64,000 nucleotides of DNA from Geomonas azotofigens (GCF_018919395.1 NZ_JAHLME010000003.1:248001-312000), one strand, 5' to 3'; shown: positions 27,157 through 35,697, numbered from the stretch's first letter. Notes: a model not told the origin generated them from the sequence alone. Numbers and translations are program-made.

Positions 27157-28386
27157 TCAGTCCGCATCGACGTTACGCACCCCCTCCGGCTTCCAGGCCG
27201 GCGAGATGACCTTCGCGCCGCATTCCTTGCCCAGGAGGGTGCCGAAGGTTACCGAAAAATCACCGAATTTGTTGTTGACGTTGTCCATGGCGCTCGCCAC
27301 GAGCGCCTTTTTTCGTTCGCTCTCGAACAGCGGCAGCTGTTCCGCCTGGTGGGTGAGGTTGGTGATGCGCACCCCCAAAAGGCGCACCGGCTGGGCCAAT
27401 TCGAGCTGGTCCAGGATCTGTACCGCGTCCCGGTAGATCTCGTCGCTGTTGTTGGTGGGGGCCGAACGGCTCACCTGGCGGGAGAAGGTGGTGAAGTCGG
27501 GGTAGCGGACGGTCAGGGTCACCGTCTTGCCGGTAACCCGGTATTTCCTGGCCCTTCGTCCCACCATTTCCGAGAGCTGCAAAAGTACCGCCAGTATCTC
27601 CGAGCGCTGGCAGAGGTCGGTATCCAGCGTGGTGCTGTGACCGACGCTTTTGACCTCCTCGGCCTCCTCCTCGGGCACCACCGGCGCGTCGTCCACCCCG
27701 AGCCCCATGTAGTGCAGCCTCTCCCCGGTCACCCCGAACTTCTTTTTCAGGATATGCACGGGGAATCGCGCCAGTTCGCCGCAGGTTCTGATGCCGAATC
27801 CCGCCAGCTGCTGATGGGTTTTCGCCCCGATGCCGCACAGCTGCTGGATCGGCAGCCGCTCCATGACCCGGGCGACCTGGTCCGGCGCGATCACGGTGAG
27901 TCCGTCCGGCTTCTGCATGTCCGAGGCCAGCTTGGCGAGGAGCTTGTTGGGGGCGATTCCCACCGAGCAGGTGAGGCCGAAGCGATCGCGGATGCGCTCC
28001 TTGATCATCCCGGCGATCGCCTCGGCGGAGCCGAAGAGGCTCAGGCTGCCGGTCACGTCCAGGAACGCCTCGTCGATGGAGAACACCTCCACCAGCGGGG
28101 TGTACTCGCGCATGATGGCGATGATCTGCTTCGAGGTGTAGCTGTACTTCTTGTTGTTGCCGACCACGAAGATCAGCTCCGGGCACTTCTGGCGCGCCTC
28201 CCAGCTGTTCATGCCGGTTTTCACGCCGAAGGCGCGTGCCTCGTAGGAGCAGGTGGTGATGATGGTGCGCTTGGCGGCGCCGATCACCGCGACCGGTTTC
28301 CCCTGCAGGGCGGGGTTCGACTGCTGCTCCACCGACGCGAAGAAGGCGTTCATGTCGATGTGCATGATGATCCTGTGCTCTGCCAC
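27157..28386 (-). CDS. dinB: DNA polymerase IV (Y-family)
   Basis: A 409-residue translesion polymerase. Catalytic motifs: MHIDMNAFFASVE (first metal Asp), CSYEARAFGVKTGM, VEVFSIDEAFLDVTG (Asp-Glu of the active site) and the helix-hairpin-helix LCGIGAKTHQQLAGFGIRTCGELA. The little-finger domain follows. The start is GTG, 4 bases after the upstream small gene, with GAGGAG inside that gene's end. It is in an operon with lexA and so should be damage-inducible. The C-terminal tail is long, as in other DinB of this group; a beta-clamp motif may be LPLF near QAEQLPLFESE. Confidence 0.93.
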   Translation of the reverse strand: MAEHRIIMHIDMNAFFASVEQQSNPALQGKPVAVIGAAKRTIITTCSYEARAFGVKTGMNSWEARQKCPELIFVVGNNKKYSYTSKQIIAIMREYTPLVEVFSIDEAFLDVTGSLSLFGSAEAIAGMIKERIRDRFGLTCSVGIAPNKLLAKLASDMQKPDGLTVIAPDQVARVMERLPIQQLCGIGAKTHQQLAGFGIRTCGELARFPVHILKKKFGVTGERLHYMGLGVDDAPVVPEEEAEEVKSVGHSTTLDTDLCQRSEILAVLLQLSEMVGRRARKYRVTGKTVTLTVRYPDFTTFSRQVSRSAPTNNSDEIYRDAVQILDQLELAQPVRLLGVRITNLTHQAEQLPLFESERKKALVASAMDNVNNKFGDFSVTFGTLLGKECGAKVISPAWKPEGVRNVDAD

Positions 28387-28389
28387 GTG

Positions 28390-28635
28390 CTACCGCTCCT
28401 CGACCCCCACGAGGGTCCAGTTCTGATCGGAGGTGTCGTACACCAGCTCATAGAGGTTGCTGTGGTCGCAGACCGCGAAGTGCAGGCGGTTGGCGCTCCC
28501 CACCGAGTCCTTCCAGAAGTAGGAGAGGTGGCTGACCACGCACTTTTGCCGGCGCCATTCGAACCAGACCGGCCGGATGCCGGCGCCGGGGGCGAAGATG
28601 GCCGCCACCCGAATGCTGTCGCACAGGCGCTGCAT
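28390..28635 (-). CDS. Small conserved-looking protein between lexA and dinB
   Basis: An 81-residue protein, ATG at 28635 with GGAG 7 bases upstream, inside the end of lexA. It has the pattern W-F-E-W-R-R-Q-K-C...H-L-S-Y-F-W-K-D...F-A-V-C-D-H-S-N-L-Y-E-L-V-Y-D, rich in aromatic residues, and a strand-rich C-terminus ending WTLVGVEER. No known family is recognised. Its position, 4 bases after lexA and 3 bases before dinB, makes it part of the SOS operon. A role in DNA damage tolerance is inferred from context only. Confidence 0.6.
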   Translation of the reverse strand: MQRLCDSIRVAAIFAPGAGIRPVWFEWRRQKCVVSHLSYFWKDSVGSANRLHFAVCDHSNLYELVYDTSDQNWTLVGVEER

Positions 28636-28639
28636 GAAA

Positions 28640-29245
28640 TTACTCCATCTGCCGGTAGATGCCAACTACTTTCCCGACGATGGAGACCTCGCCGTCACCT
28701 TCCTCGATGAAGATGGGTTCGTAGTTGGGGTTCTCCGGCTGCAGGCGAATCCGGTTCGCCTCCCGGTAAAAGCGCTTCAAGGTCGCCTCCCCCGCCACCA
28801 TGGCGACCACGATGTCCCTGTTGTTGGCGTCAGGCTGCGGGCGCACCAGCGCCAGGTCCCCCTCCTTTATGTGGGCGTGGATCATGGAGTCCCCCTTGAC
28901 GCGCAGGAAGAAGGTCCCCCCCTTGTCCAACTGCGAGCGGTCGATGGTGAAGTGCCCCTCCACGTCCTCGATGGCGGGGTGCAGCGCTCCCGCCCGCACC
29001 GTCCCCACGATGGGAAGGCTCGCCCCCTGTCCCTGGCTGTTCAGCGTGATACCCCTGGTGCTCCCCTCCTGGCGGCGCAGGTACCCCTTCTTCTCCAGGG
29101 CCTCCAGGTGCTTCAGCACGCCGAGGGTGCCGCTCACGCCGAGTCGCGCACCGATCTCGCGCAGGGTGGGAGGATAGCCGTTGGCCTCGACGTGCCGGAC
29201 TATGATATCCAGCACTTCCTGTTGTCTTGATGTGAGCTGCTCCAT
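28640..29245 (-). CDS. lexA: SOS repressor LexA
   Basis: A 201-residue LexA. The winged helix is at 1-65 (TSRQQEVLDIIVRHVEANGY, PTLREIGARLGVSGTLGVLKHLEALEKKGYLRR). The self-cleavage site is Ala85-Gly86 in TVRAGALHP. The catalytic Ser120 is in VKGDSMIHAHI and Lys157 in AGEATLKRFY. ATG at 29245 has AAGGAGG 6 bases upstream. It represses its own operon (lexA, a small gene, dinB) until RecA-stimulated cleavage. The recognition helix differs from the E. coli type (GVSGTLGVLKHLEAL), in line with a non-enterobacterial operator. Confidence 0.95.
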   Translation of the reverse strand: MEQLTSRQQEVLDIIVRHVEANGYPPTLREIGARLGVSGTLGVLKHLEALEKKGYLRRQEGSTRGITLNSQGQGASLPIVGTVRAGALHPAIEDVEGHFTIDRSQLDKGGTFFLRVKGDSMIHAHIKEGDLALVRPQPDANNRDIVVAMVAGEATLKRFYREANRIRLQPENPNYEPIFIEEGDGEVSIVGKVVGIYRQME

Positions 29246-29267
29246 CGCTGCCTCCTTCAGGTTGTCT

Positions 29268-29296
29268 GATGGTAACCTTACCAGATGGTAACCATC
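29268..29296. promoter_or_regulatory. Putative LexA operator (tandem GATGGTAACC)
   Basis: Two copies of GATGGTAACC start 16 bases apart (29268 and 29284); the second sits in a perfect palindrome GATGGT-A-ACCATC. They lie 23 bases before the lexA start. GGTTACC-type elements fit the GGTT...ACC character of operators reported for Geobacter LexA, but the exact published spacing is not matched here, so this is a candidate. Confidence 0.55.
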
Positions 29297-29413
29297 CCCT
29301 GTCAATATCAAAATGTAGACCTCGCCGGCTTCTTGAGTATTAGTGTTTTCCAATTATAGTGTAGCGGTGTTCGGGGACACCCGGCGTCAGCCAAGCTCGA
29401 AACGGAGGCAGAC

Positions 29414-30778
29414 ATGGCGAGAGAACTCTGTGTGGGAATCTGGGTGGGACTGTGGGGGAGGAGTGGCGTGGACAGGGACGATGGGGGCGTAGAGCGGTGG
29501 CCCGGGGGGCGAGGCGTGACACGGTGGCGCCGACGCGGCGTGCTGCCCGCCGTGGCGCGTACGACCTGCCTGCTCCTGCTTTCGTACTCGCTTTGCCTCG
29601 CGGCAGAGGAGCCGGTGTACCACACCCCGCTTGCCGGCGAGGCGAAGCGGGTGACGTTCATGGGTCGGCAGGTCGATATTCCCGCGGTGGACCGCGCCGA
29701 CATGACCTCCATCACGGTGGGGGCCTCGCTCCTGGCGCCCGCGCAGGGGCAGAGCCCGATCATCCCGGTGGCCGCCCTGTACCATCGGCGCATCACCGAT
29801 CAGAGCTACCGCCGGGCCATGGTGGCGGTCTTCGTGAACGAGCTCGATTACCTGCGCGACCTCGGCGGATGGGACCTCGTGGCGCAGTTCGAGAACGACA
29901 CGCTGCCGGTTGCGGGAAGGGAACTGCGCGACGGCGAGGAGGTCCGCGGCACCGCGCTCTACCACGGCATCCTGCTCGGCTCGCTCGGTGCCGGCTGGCG
30001 CCGCCCGGTCGCTCCCTTCCAGGTCGACAACGACCTCAGGGTGCAGCTGGTGGCGCGGGGAGGCTACTTCTACGCCCACCCCGAAAAGGACACGGCGCCC
30101 GGTCTCTGGGTCCCCCCCAACACCCCGCTCTACGGGGCGAGGCTGCGCTGCCGTTACGACGGGCTGCGCCGAAACCTCCTGGAGTTACCTCACGAGGGGG
30201 TGGCGACCGGCTTCGATGTCGACTACCTGCACCGGGACAGGTGGCGCGGCGAGGGGGGAGGGGCCGATCGCGGCGACCATGACTATGCCCAGGTGGAGGG
30301 GCACCTGGTGGCGGCAACCGGGGTGCCGGGGCTCTCCGAACGCAACCGGTTCCTGCTGAGCCTGTACGGCGGCTTTACGGCGCTCGGAAAGGGTGACCGC
30401 TTCAACGCCTTCCGCCTCAACGGGGCTCCCTTTCCCAGTGAGCAATACGACCTCGCCTGGCCGCACTACTCCGGGGTGATCTACGACCGGGTGCTGGCCC
30501 GGGGCTACGCCACCGCCAGCGCCGGCTTCCGTCGCGAGCTCACCTTCTTCCTCTACCTGAGTACGCTGGGGTCCTATATCTGGGCGGACCGCTCCAGCGC
30601 CGTCGGCAACAACCGGGTCGACTTCGACGAGATGCACGGCGCGGCCGCCACCGTGGCCCTGGACAGCGCCTTCGTCTGGGATTCTTCGCTCTACCTGGCC
30701 TGGAGCTGGGAGTCGGGGGTGATGCGCAACGGCCGCTCGGGCAACGGCGTCACGCTGATGTGGAACAAGCTGTTCTGA
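29414..30778 (+). CDS. Predicted outer-membrane beta-barrel protein of unknown family
   Basis: Up to 454 residues. From residue about 75 on it shows alternating polar/hydrophobic strands with many aromatic ends (for example GDRFNAFRLNGAPFPSEQYDLAWPHYSGV, FRRELTFFLYLSTLGSYIWADRSS) and ends in WNKLF, a barrel-type C-terminal Phe. The signal sequence (TTCLLLLSYSLCLAAEE) is at about 48-64 from the ATG at 29414, which has a strong GGAGG site. A GTG at 29516 would place it at a normal N-terminus, so the true start is uncertain. No family is recognised; it probably sits in the outer membrane. Confidence 0.65.
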   Translation: MARELCVGIWVGLWGRSGVDRDDGGVERWPGGRGVTRWRRRGVLPAVARTTCLLLLSYSLCLAAEEPVYHTPLAGEAKRVTFMGRQVDIPAVDRADMTSITVGASLLAPAQGQSPIIPVAALYHRRITDQSYRRAMVAVFVNELDYLRDLGGWDLVAQFENDTLPVAGRELRDGEEVRGTALYHGILLGSLGAGWRRPVAPFQVDNDLRVQLVARGGYFYAHPEKDTAPGLWVPPNTPLYGARLRCRYDGLRRNLLELPHEGVATGFDVDYLHRDRWRGEGGGADRGDHDYAQVEGHLVAATGVPGLSERNRFLLSLYGGFTALGKGDRFNAFRLNGAPFPSEQYDLAWPHYSGVIYDRVLARGYATASAGFRRELTFFLYLSTLGSYIWADRSSAVGNNRVDFDEMHGAAATVALDSAFVWDSSLYLAWSWESGVMRNGRSGNGVTLMWNKLF

Positions 30779-30828
30779 GGGAAAACTTGCAATCGGCGGG
30801 GAATGGCCTTAATCTGGCACAGCCCCCC

Positions 30829-31692
30829 TCACGGGGAGGGGAAGCTGACCAGGTAGTCGACGGCATCGGGAGAGGCCTTCCCCCCGGTGAATTCCTTGAT
30901 CTCGGGCATCACCGCGAGGGTGGAGAGCTTGGCGCCGTTGCGGGAGAGCTGCTCCGGGACGGCGTTTTTCACCGCGTGCCAGACCCCGGCGAGCACCACG
31001 ATCTTGGTCTTGGGCTCCTTCTTCAGGTACCGGTTGATGTTCATGGCCATGCCGGAGTTGCGCACGGTCTGGGCTTCGCAGAAGTACTCGAAGACGCGAC
31101 CTTTGGCCACGTGCTTGAAGACCTCCCCGAAGGACTGCTTCAAAAACTCCGTGTGCGGGTTGTTGAGGTCGCACATGGTCCCCTCGGGGAGATTCTTGCG
31201 CTCCTCCGGGGTGAGCGAGGCGTAGCCACCGCGCGATACCTTGATCACCAGCTCCTTGGGGACGTTCAGGGCGATCATCGGGATCTTGTTTTCCCGGGCG
31301 AACAGGAAGATGTCGCGGTAAAGGCGCCAGTCGTAGGACCAGTTCCTGGCGAATACGGGGCGGAAATCCGCCTCGGACATGGTTCCGGCTACGAAGGCGT
31401 CCAACTCCTTTTGGCAGTCCGACTGCATCACCTCCACCCCTATCGCCAATGGCTGTTTGCGCGTCTTGAGCTCGCGGATCACCTCCAGCTGCAGCTCGTG
31501 GTGCGGCGCCTGGTCGTGCACCTCCCCGATCAGTACCAGGTCGGCCGCTTCGGCTTTGGCGATAAGCTGCTGCAGCGTCACGGACTGGCGGTCGCTGACG
31601 CGGGTGATGGTCTGGCCGGCGCGGGCGCTCAGGGGGAGCGTCAAGGTGCAGAGGATGACGAAGATCAGGGCGATGGTCTTGGGCATGGTCAT
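30829..31692 (-). CDS. ChaN-like heme-binding/TIKI-superfamily protein
   Basis: A 287-residue secreted protein, signal peptide at 1-25 (cleavage after ARA). It carries the ChaN pattern VLIGEVHDQAPHHELQLEVI, GVEVMQSDCQKELD, W-x-x-Y and a late GVWHAVKNAVPEQL. ChaN proteins bind heme dimers and are usually lipoproteins; no lipobox cysteine is seen here, so this one is probably soluble in the periplasm. It may act in iron or heme handling. It is convergent with the barrel gene. Confidence 0.75.
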   Translation of the reverse strand: MTMPKTIALIFVILCTLTLPLSARAGQTITRVSDRQSVTLQQLIAKAEAADLVLIGEVHDQAPHHELQLEVIRELKTRKQPLAIGVEVMQSDCQKELDAFVAGTMSEADFRPVFARNWSYDWRLYRDIFLFARENKIPMIALNVPKELVIKVSRGGYASLTPEERKNLPEGTMCDLNNPHTEFLKQSFGEVFKHVAKGRVFEYFCEAQTVRNSGMAMNINRYLKKEPKTKIVVLAGVWHAVKNAVPEQLSRNGAKLSTLAVMPEIKEFTGGKASPDAVDYLVSFPSP

Positions 31693-31827
31693 CTGGGGTC
31701 CTCGGGTCCGTTGGAATGGGAAGCTGCAGCCTACACCAACGACGCTTAGATCACAACTTTAATTGCTTCTCGCCCGACGCTGCGAGAGGCGCCAGGGCGC
31801 GGGGTGCCGTGCCGCCAGGAGGTGCTT

Positions 31828-33873
31828 GTGAGGCTTTTAACGGTGCTGTCTTTCCTTGTTGTCACGCTGCTTGCCGCCGCGTCCCCCCGCATCGCCGCTG
31901 CGACCGGGGCTCCCGCCGTGCTGAGCCAGGAGATCGCGGTCAGTCTCGATCCACCGCGTCACGAGCTACGCGGAGAGAGCCGCATCGTCTTCGCGCCGGG
32001 CAGCCGCGCGGTGCGACTGAGGCTCGCCAGGGAGGCCCGGGTGGCGTCGGTCCGCTGCGGCGGCCGCGACCTCCCCTTCACCTTCCGCTCCGGCGCCATC
32101 GATCTGGAACTGCCCCCCGGGGAGGAGAGCGTGGCGGTCTCCTACCGGGCGAGCTTCAACGACCAGGTTTCCCGCCACCCGGCGGCGGGCGAGGACCCAA
32201 GTTACGGCGTCAACGCGGCCATCGGCAGCGAGGGGACCTTCCTGGGGGGGGGCGCCCATTGGTACCCGGTCCCGGAACAGGTCCCGGCCAGCCGCACCAT
32301 CACCATCACGGCGCCGGCCGGAATCGAAGCGGTGACCTTCGGCGCCCGGCTCTCCAGGGAGACCTCCGGCGGTGCAACCCGGTCGAAGTGGCAGGAGGCG
32401 AGGCCGGTGGGTGGACTGTCGCTGTGCGCGGGGCCCTACCTGGTCGAGGAACGAAAGGCGGCGGGGGTGACGCTGTACAGCTACTTCTACCGCGACAACG
32501 CCGAACTCGCGCCGCGCTACCTCGATGCCGCCGCGAAATACCTCACCCTGTACCAGGAGCTCTTCGGTCCCTATCCCTTCGAGAAGTTCGCCGTGGTGGA
32601 GAACTTCTTTCCCACCGGCTACGGGTTCCCCTCCTTCACCCTCCTGGGGGGCTCGGTGATCAGGCTCCCCTTCATCGTCGACACCAGCCTGCCGCACGAG
32701 ATCGCCCATTCCTGGTGGGGCAACGGCATAGACGTCGACCTGTCCGAGGGGAACTGGTGCGAGGGGCTGGTCACCTACCTGGCCGATTACCTCTTGAAGG
32801 AGCGCCGCTCTCTGGCCGAGGCGGCGGAATACCGCAGGCAGCTCCTGATCGATTACGCTTCGTTGGTGACTCCGGAAAACGAGTTCCCCCTGACCGCCTT
32901 CGTGAGCCGCAACGATCCCCCCTCACGCGCCATCGGCTACGGCAAGGCGGCCATGGTGTTCCACATGATCCGCTCCCGGGTCGGCGACGAGCCCTTCTTC
33001 GCCGCGCTCAAGGACCTCGCGCGGCAGCGGATGTACCGCTCCGCCACCTGGAGCGACCTTTTGCGCGCCTTCGCGCAACGCTCCGGCAAGGATCTCTCCG
33101 ACTTTAGGGCGCTGATCGAGCGGAAGGGGGGGGCGCGGCTCTCCCTGGACGACGCGCGGAGCAGCCAGCACGGCGCAGCTTGGCAAGTGGTGGGAGAGGT
33201 GAGACAAGCCTCCCCGTACTTCGCGCAGGGGGTGCCTTTACGCCTGGAGACCTCGGCGGGGGCGCTCTCCCGGCTCATCCCGGTTTCCGCGCGGCAAGCG
33301 ACACCCTTCGACGTGGCCGCGCCAGGGGAGCCCCGGCGCCTGCTCCTCGACCCGGACGCCGAGATCTTCCGTATCCTCTCGCCCGGCGAGATCCCCGCCA
33401 CGGTGAACAGCGTCAAGGGGGCCGCCAATCTCATCGGGGTGGTCACCAGGGGGTGCCGAACCGACCGGGGGAGCTTGCGCGCCTTCCTCGCCTCGCTCTC
33501 CCAGGGGAGGGCAGCGATCGTGGACGAGAGCGAACTGGGTCCGGAGCAGGCGGCGGGGCATGATCTCCTTTTTTGCGGGGTCCCCGCCGACGCCTCGCTC
33601 CTGCCTGCGGGCGCCGAACCGGTCCCCCCCGGGGAGACGGGGCAGCCGGACAGCCTGCGCTTCACGGTGCTGCAGCGGCGCGCCCCAGCCAAGGGGGTGG
33701 TGGCGCTGTTCGAGCCAGGCTCGGCGGCCGCGGCGGCCCAGTACGGCCCCAAGGTGACCCACTACGGCAAATACGGCGTCCTCTTCTTTTCCGGCGGCAC
33801 CAACCGTCGCAAGGCGACCGCTGCGGCCGCCGACGCGGAGGTGGTGGTGCGCTTCCCCGTGCAGGCCCCGTAG
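31828..33873 (+). CDS. M1-family-like zinc metallopeptidase with a long C-terminal extension
   Basis: A 681-residue exported protein, signal peptide at 1-25 (LLTVLSFLVVTLLAAASPRIAAA). The gluzincin site is HEIAHSWWGN (His290, Glu291, His294) with the second Glu in NWCEGLVTYLADYL, as in M1 aminopeptidases. A Y-G-K-A-A-M-V-F-H-M segment follows. The usual GAMEN exopeptidase motif is replaced by GYGFPSFTLLGGSV before the zinc site, so aminopeptidase activity is uncertain. Residues about 450-681 have no recognised domain. The start is GTG at 31828 with AGGAGGT 4 bases upstream. Confidence 0.8.
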   Translation: MRLLTVLSFLVVTLLAAASPRIAAATGAPAVLSQEIAVSLDPPRHELRGESRIVFAPGSRAVRLRLAREARVASVRCGGRDLPFTFRSGAIDLELPPGEESVAVSYRASFNDQVSRHPAAGEDPSYGVNAAIGSEGTFLGGGAHWYPVPEQVPASRTITITAPAGIEAVTFGARLSRETSGGATRSKWQEARPVGGLSLCAGPYLVEERKAAGVTLYSYFYRDNAELAPRYLDAAAKYLTLYQELFGPYPFEKFAVVENFFPTGYGFPSFTLLGGSVIRLPFIVDTSLPHEIAHSWWGNGIDVDLSEGNWCEGLVTYLADYLLKERRSLAEAAEYRRQLLIDYASLVTPENEFPLTAFVSRNDPPSRAIGYGKAAMVFHMIRSRVGDEPFFAALKDLARQRMYRSATWSDLLRAFAQRSGKDLSDFRALIERKGGARLSLDDARSSQHGAAWQVVGEVRQASPYFAQGVPLRLETSAGALSRLIPVSARQATPFDVAAPGEPRRLLLDPDAEIFRILSPGEIPATVNSVKGAANLIGVVTRGCRTDRGSLRAFLASLSQGRAAIVDESELGPEQAAGHDLLFCGVPADASLLPAGAEPVPPGETGQPDSLRFTVLQRRAPAKGVVALFEPGSAAAAAQYGPKVTHYGKYGVLFFSGGTNRRKATAAAADAEVVVRFPVQAP

Positions 33874-33985
33874 CACGGTCACCGGCGCCTTCCCCGTCGC
33901 GGGGGGGCGCCGGTACTCCCTCCCAATACCTCTTCCAGTTGATCCCATCGCAGTTTTTCGTTGACTTTTTCGAATGAAAAAATAT

Positions 33986-34012
33986 TTAAGTTATACTTCC
34001 CCAGGTCGATAA
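33986..34012 (+). promoter_or_regulatory. Sigma-28 (FliA) promoter of the flagellin gene
   Basis: TTAAGTTA-N11-GTCGATAA, against the FliA consensus TAAAGTTT-N11-GCCGATAA. Thirteen of 16 positions match with exact spacing. It lies about 127 bases before the flagellin start. Confidence 0.75.
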
Positions 34013-34138
34013 GCAGACTATCGTGCGTGCGGAGGAGGCGCCGAACTGGCCACTCTGCGACCTTTTTCCGTGCGGGACCACGCCACGGTTGGAAAACCAC
34101 CGGCAGAACGCCGGGTCGCCCAGAAAAGGAGTAACGCC

Positions 34139-34957
34139 ATGACCGTTAGTGACATCTCTTTGACCGCCGGCATGAGGACCAACCTGCTCTACCTGCAGAA
34201 CACCAGCCAGCTTCTGAACCGGACCCAGCAGAGGCTTTCCTCGGGCAAACAGGTCAACAGCGCCCTGGACAACCCGACCAACTACTTCGCTGCGCAAAAC
34301 GCGAACCAGCGCGCCAGCGACCTCTCCGACCGCAAGGACGGCATGTCGGAGGCGGTGCAGACCGTCAACGCCACCAACGCCGGCATCACCGCCATCACCG
34401 GCCTGATCAACGCAGCCAAAGGCGTGGCCCAGTCCGCACTTTCCACCAGCGACACCACCGTCCAGTCGAAACTGGCCAACCAGTACAACACCATCCGCAG
34501 CCAGATCGACAACCTCTCCTCCGACTCCGGCTACCGCGGTCTCAACCTGTTGAGCAGCATCAACACCCTCACGGTGAACTTTAACGAGGATGCCAGCTCG
34601 ACCCTCGACGTAGTGGGTTTTCTGGCCAACTCAGGCGGCCTGAGCCTCAGCGCGGCCAGCAACAACTGGCAGACCGTTTCCGATATCACCACCGATACCG
34701 CGAAGATGGATACCGCCATCTCGACCCTCAGGGTCAACACCCAGGCCCTGGCCGCCAACCTGAACATCATCACCACGCGGCAAAGCTTCACCAACGAGAT
34801 GATCAACACCCTGCAGACCGGTGCCGACAACCTGACCCTCGCCGACATGAACGAGGAAGGCGCCAACATGCTCATGCTGCAGACCCGCCAGTCACTGGGC
34901 ACCACCTCGCTGAGCCTATCCTCGTCTGCAGCCCAGTCCATCCTCAAGCTGTTCTAG
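34139..34957 (+). CDS. fliC: Flagellin
   Basis: A 272-residue flagellin. The N-terminal D0/D1 helix has the pattern Q-x-L-L-N-R-T-Q-Q-R-L-S-S-G-K-x-V-N-S-A-x-D-N-P, and the C-terminal helix has E-E-G-A-N-M-L-M-L-Q-T-R-Q-x-L-G...Q-S-I-L-K-L-F. The variable centre (about 140-180) is very short, so the filament surface would be almost bare. ATG has AAAGGAG 5 bases upstream, and a sigma-28-like promoter is upstream. No other flagellar structural gene is nearby, so this is a solitary filament gene. Confidence 0.9.
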   Translation: MTVSDISLTAGMRTNLLYLQNTSQLLNRTQQRLSSGKQVNSALDNPTNYFAAQNANQRASDLSDRKDGMSEAVQTVNATNAGITAITGLINAAKGVAQSALSTSDTTVQSKLANQYNTIRSQIDNLSSDSGYRGLNLLSSINTLTVNFNEDASSTLDVVGFLANSGGLSLSAASNNWQTVSDITTDTAKMDTAISTLRVNTQALAANLNIITTRQSFTNEMINTLQTGADNLTLADMNEEGANMLMLQTRQSLGTTSLSLSSSAAQSILKLF

Positions 34958-34966
34958 CCTCTCCGG

Positions 34967-34993
34967 GCGGGATGGTACAGCCATCCCGCTTTT
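34967..34993 (+). terminator. Terminator after flagellin
   Basis: A 9-bp stem GCGGGATGG-TACAG-CCATCCCGC followed by TTTT. Confidence 0.85.
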
Positions 34994-35013
34994 CCCCGGG
35001 ATAAGGAGCGGGT

Positions 35014-35247
35014 ATGAAAAAATCACTGCTTACGCCGGCGTGCCTCCTGCTCCAGGGGGGGGCGCCGACCGGGAGCAACCCCGGCTTGCCTGTCGCGGCG
35101 GCAACGGCAGGGGAAGACGGCGAATGCGCCGTAGGTCTCAGGGAGGAAGCGGCCAACATGCGGCGTCTGGTCCAGGCCCAGCAGAAAGCGCAGACGCCCT
35201 TGGCGGACTCGTCGATACAGGCCCGCGTGGTCCTGGGACAGTTCTAG
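35014..35247 (+). CDS. Small flagellin-tail-like protein (possible flagellin remnant)
   Basis: A 77-residue ORF with a good ribosome site (AAGGAG 6 bases before ATG). Its last 34 residues (from E-E-A-A-N-M) align without gaps to the last 34 residues of the adjacent flagellin (E-E-G-A-N-M): 14 of 34 are identical, including E-E-x-A-N-M-x-x-L, Q, T-x-L and the final Phe. The first about 43 residues (MKKSLLTPACLLLQGGAPTG...) do not look like flagellin. It may be the decayed 3' end of a duplicated flagellin gene or a real short helper protein. Function unknown. Confidence 0.5.
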   Translation: MKKSLLTPACLLLQGGAPTGSNPGLPVAAATAGEDGECAVGLREEAANMRRLVQAQQKAQTPLADSSIQARVVLGQF

Positions 35248-35379
35248 CGTGGCGGGGTAACTCCATGACAACCTGCATGTTTTGGGTAAAAGGGGTCTGA
35301 TAATTGCAGACGCTTCAACTAAAAGAGTCATAACCAGAAACTGGGCTGGGGGCAAACGCCGCAGCGCGAGGGGGCGGTT

Positions 35380-35583
35380 ATGCTGGTGCAAGTGAATTGG
35401 ACAAATAAGAGGTACGACTACGTAAAGGACTACATGTTGGACAGCCTGATCAAGGCCGGTGTCGTGGCGCGATTCCTGCGTTCCTCCGGTTGGGTGACCG
35501 TGGGGGTCGATCCGATCCGGGCTACCAGCAAGAAAAATTACAACGGTCCGGAAAGACGGCACATGGGAAGGGCTGCTGCGTAA
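35380..35583 (+). CDS. Small GPERR-motif protein
   Basis: A 67-residue protein with the pattern Y-D-Y-V-K-D-Y-M-L-D-x-L-I-x-x-G...F-x-R-S-S-G-W-V-T-V-G-x-D-P-I-R and a C-terminal Y-N-G-P-E-R-R. The GPERR tail is seen in many small proteins of Geobacter-like bacteria and near PilZ-type or signalling genes, but no function is known. The ribosome site is weak (GAGGGGG). Downstream are inverted repeats and a terminator. Confidence 0.6.
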   Translation: MLVQVNWTNKRYDYVKDYMLDSLIKAGVVARFLRSSGWVTVGVDPIRATSKKNYNGPERRHMGRAAA

Positions 35584-35593
35584 TGTGGTCGGA

Positions 35594-35610
35594 TGTCGGG
35601 TTATTTTACA
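35594..35610 (-). promoter_or_regulatory. 17-bp motif, relaxed copy
   Basis: On the minus strand TGTAAAATAACCCGACA, one base from TGTAAAG-N5-CGACA. See the copies at 36889, 37027 and 43096. Confidence 0.5.
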
Positions 35611-35625
35611 GGAGCCGTTGACTTG

Positions 35626-35642
35626 TGTCGGGACAATTGACA
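35626..35642 (-). promoter_or_regulatory. 17-bp motif, weaker copy
   Basis: On the minus strand TGTCAATTGTCCCGACA; it fits the relaxed form TGTNAA-N6-CGACA. It also forms one arm of a TGTCGGG/CCCGACA inverted repeat. Confidence 0.4.
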
Positions 35643-35697
35643 GTACCCGACAATAGGTGAGCGGGAAGTTTCACTTGTTCGAAATTGCGTTTAATAA

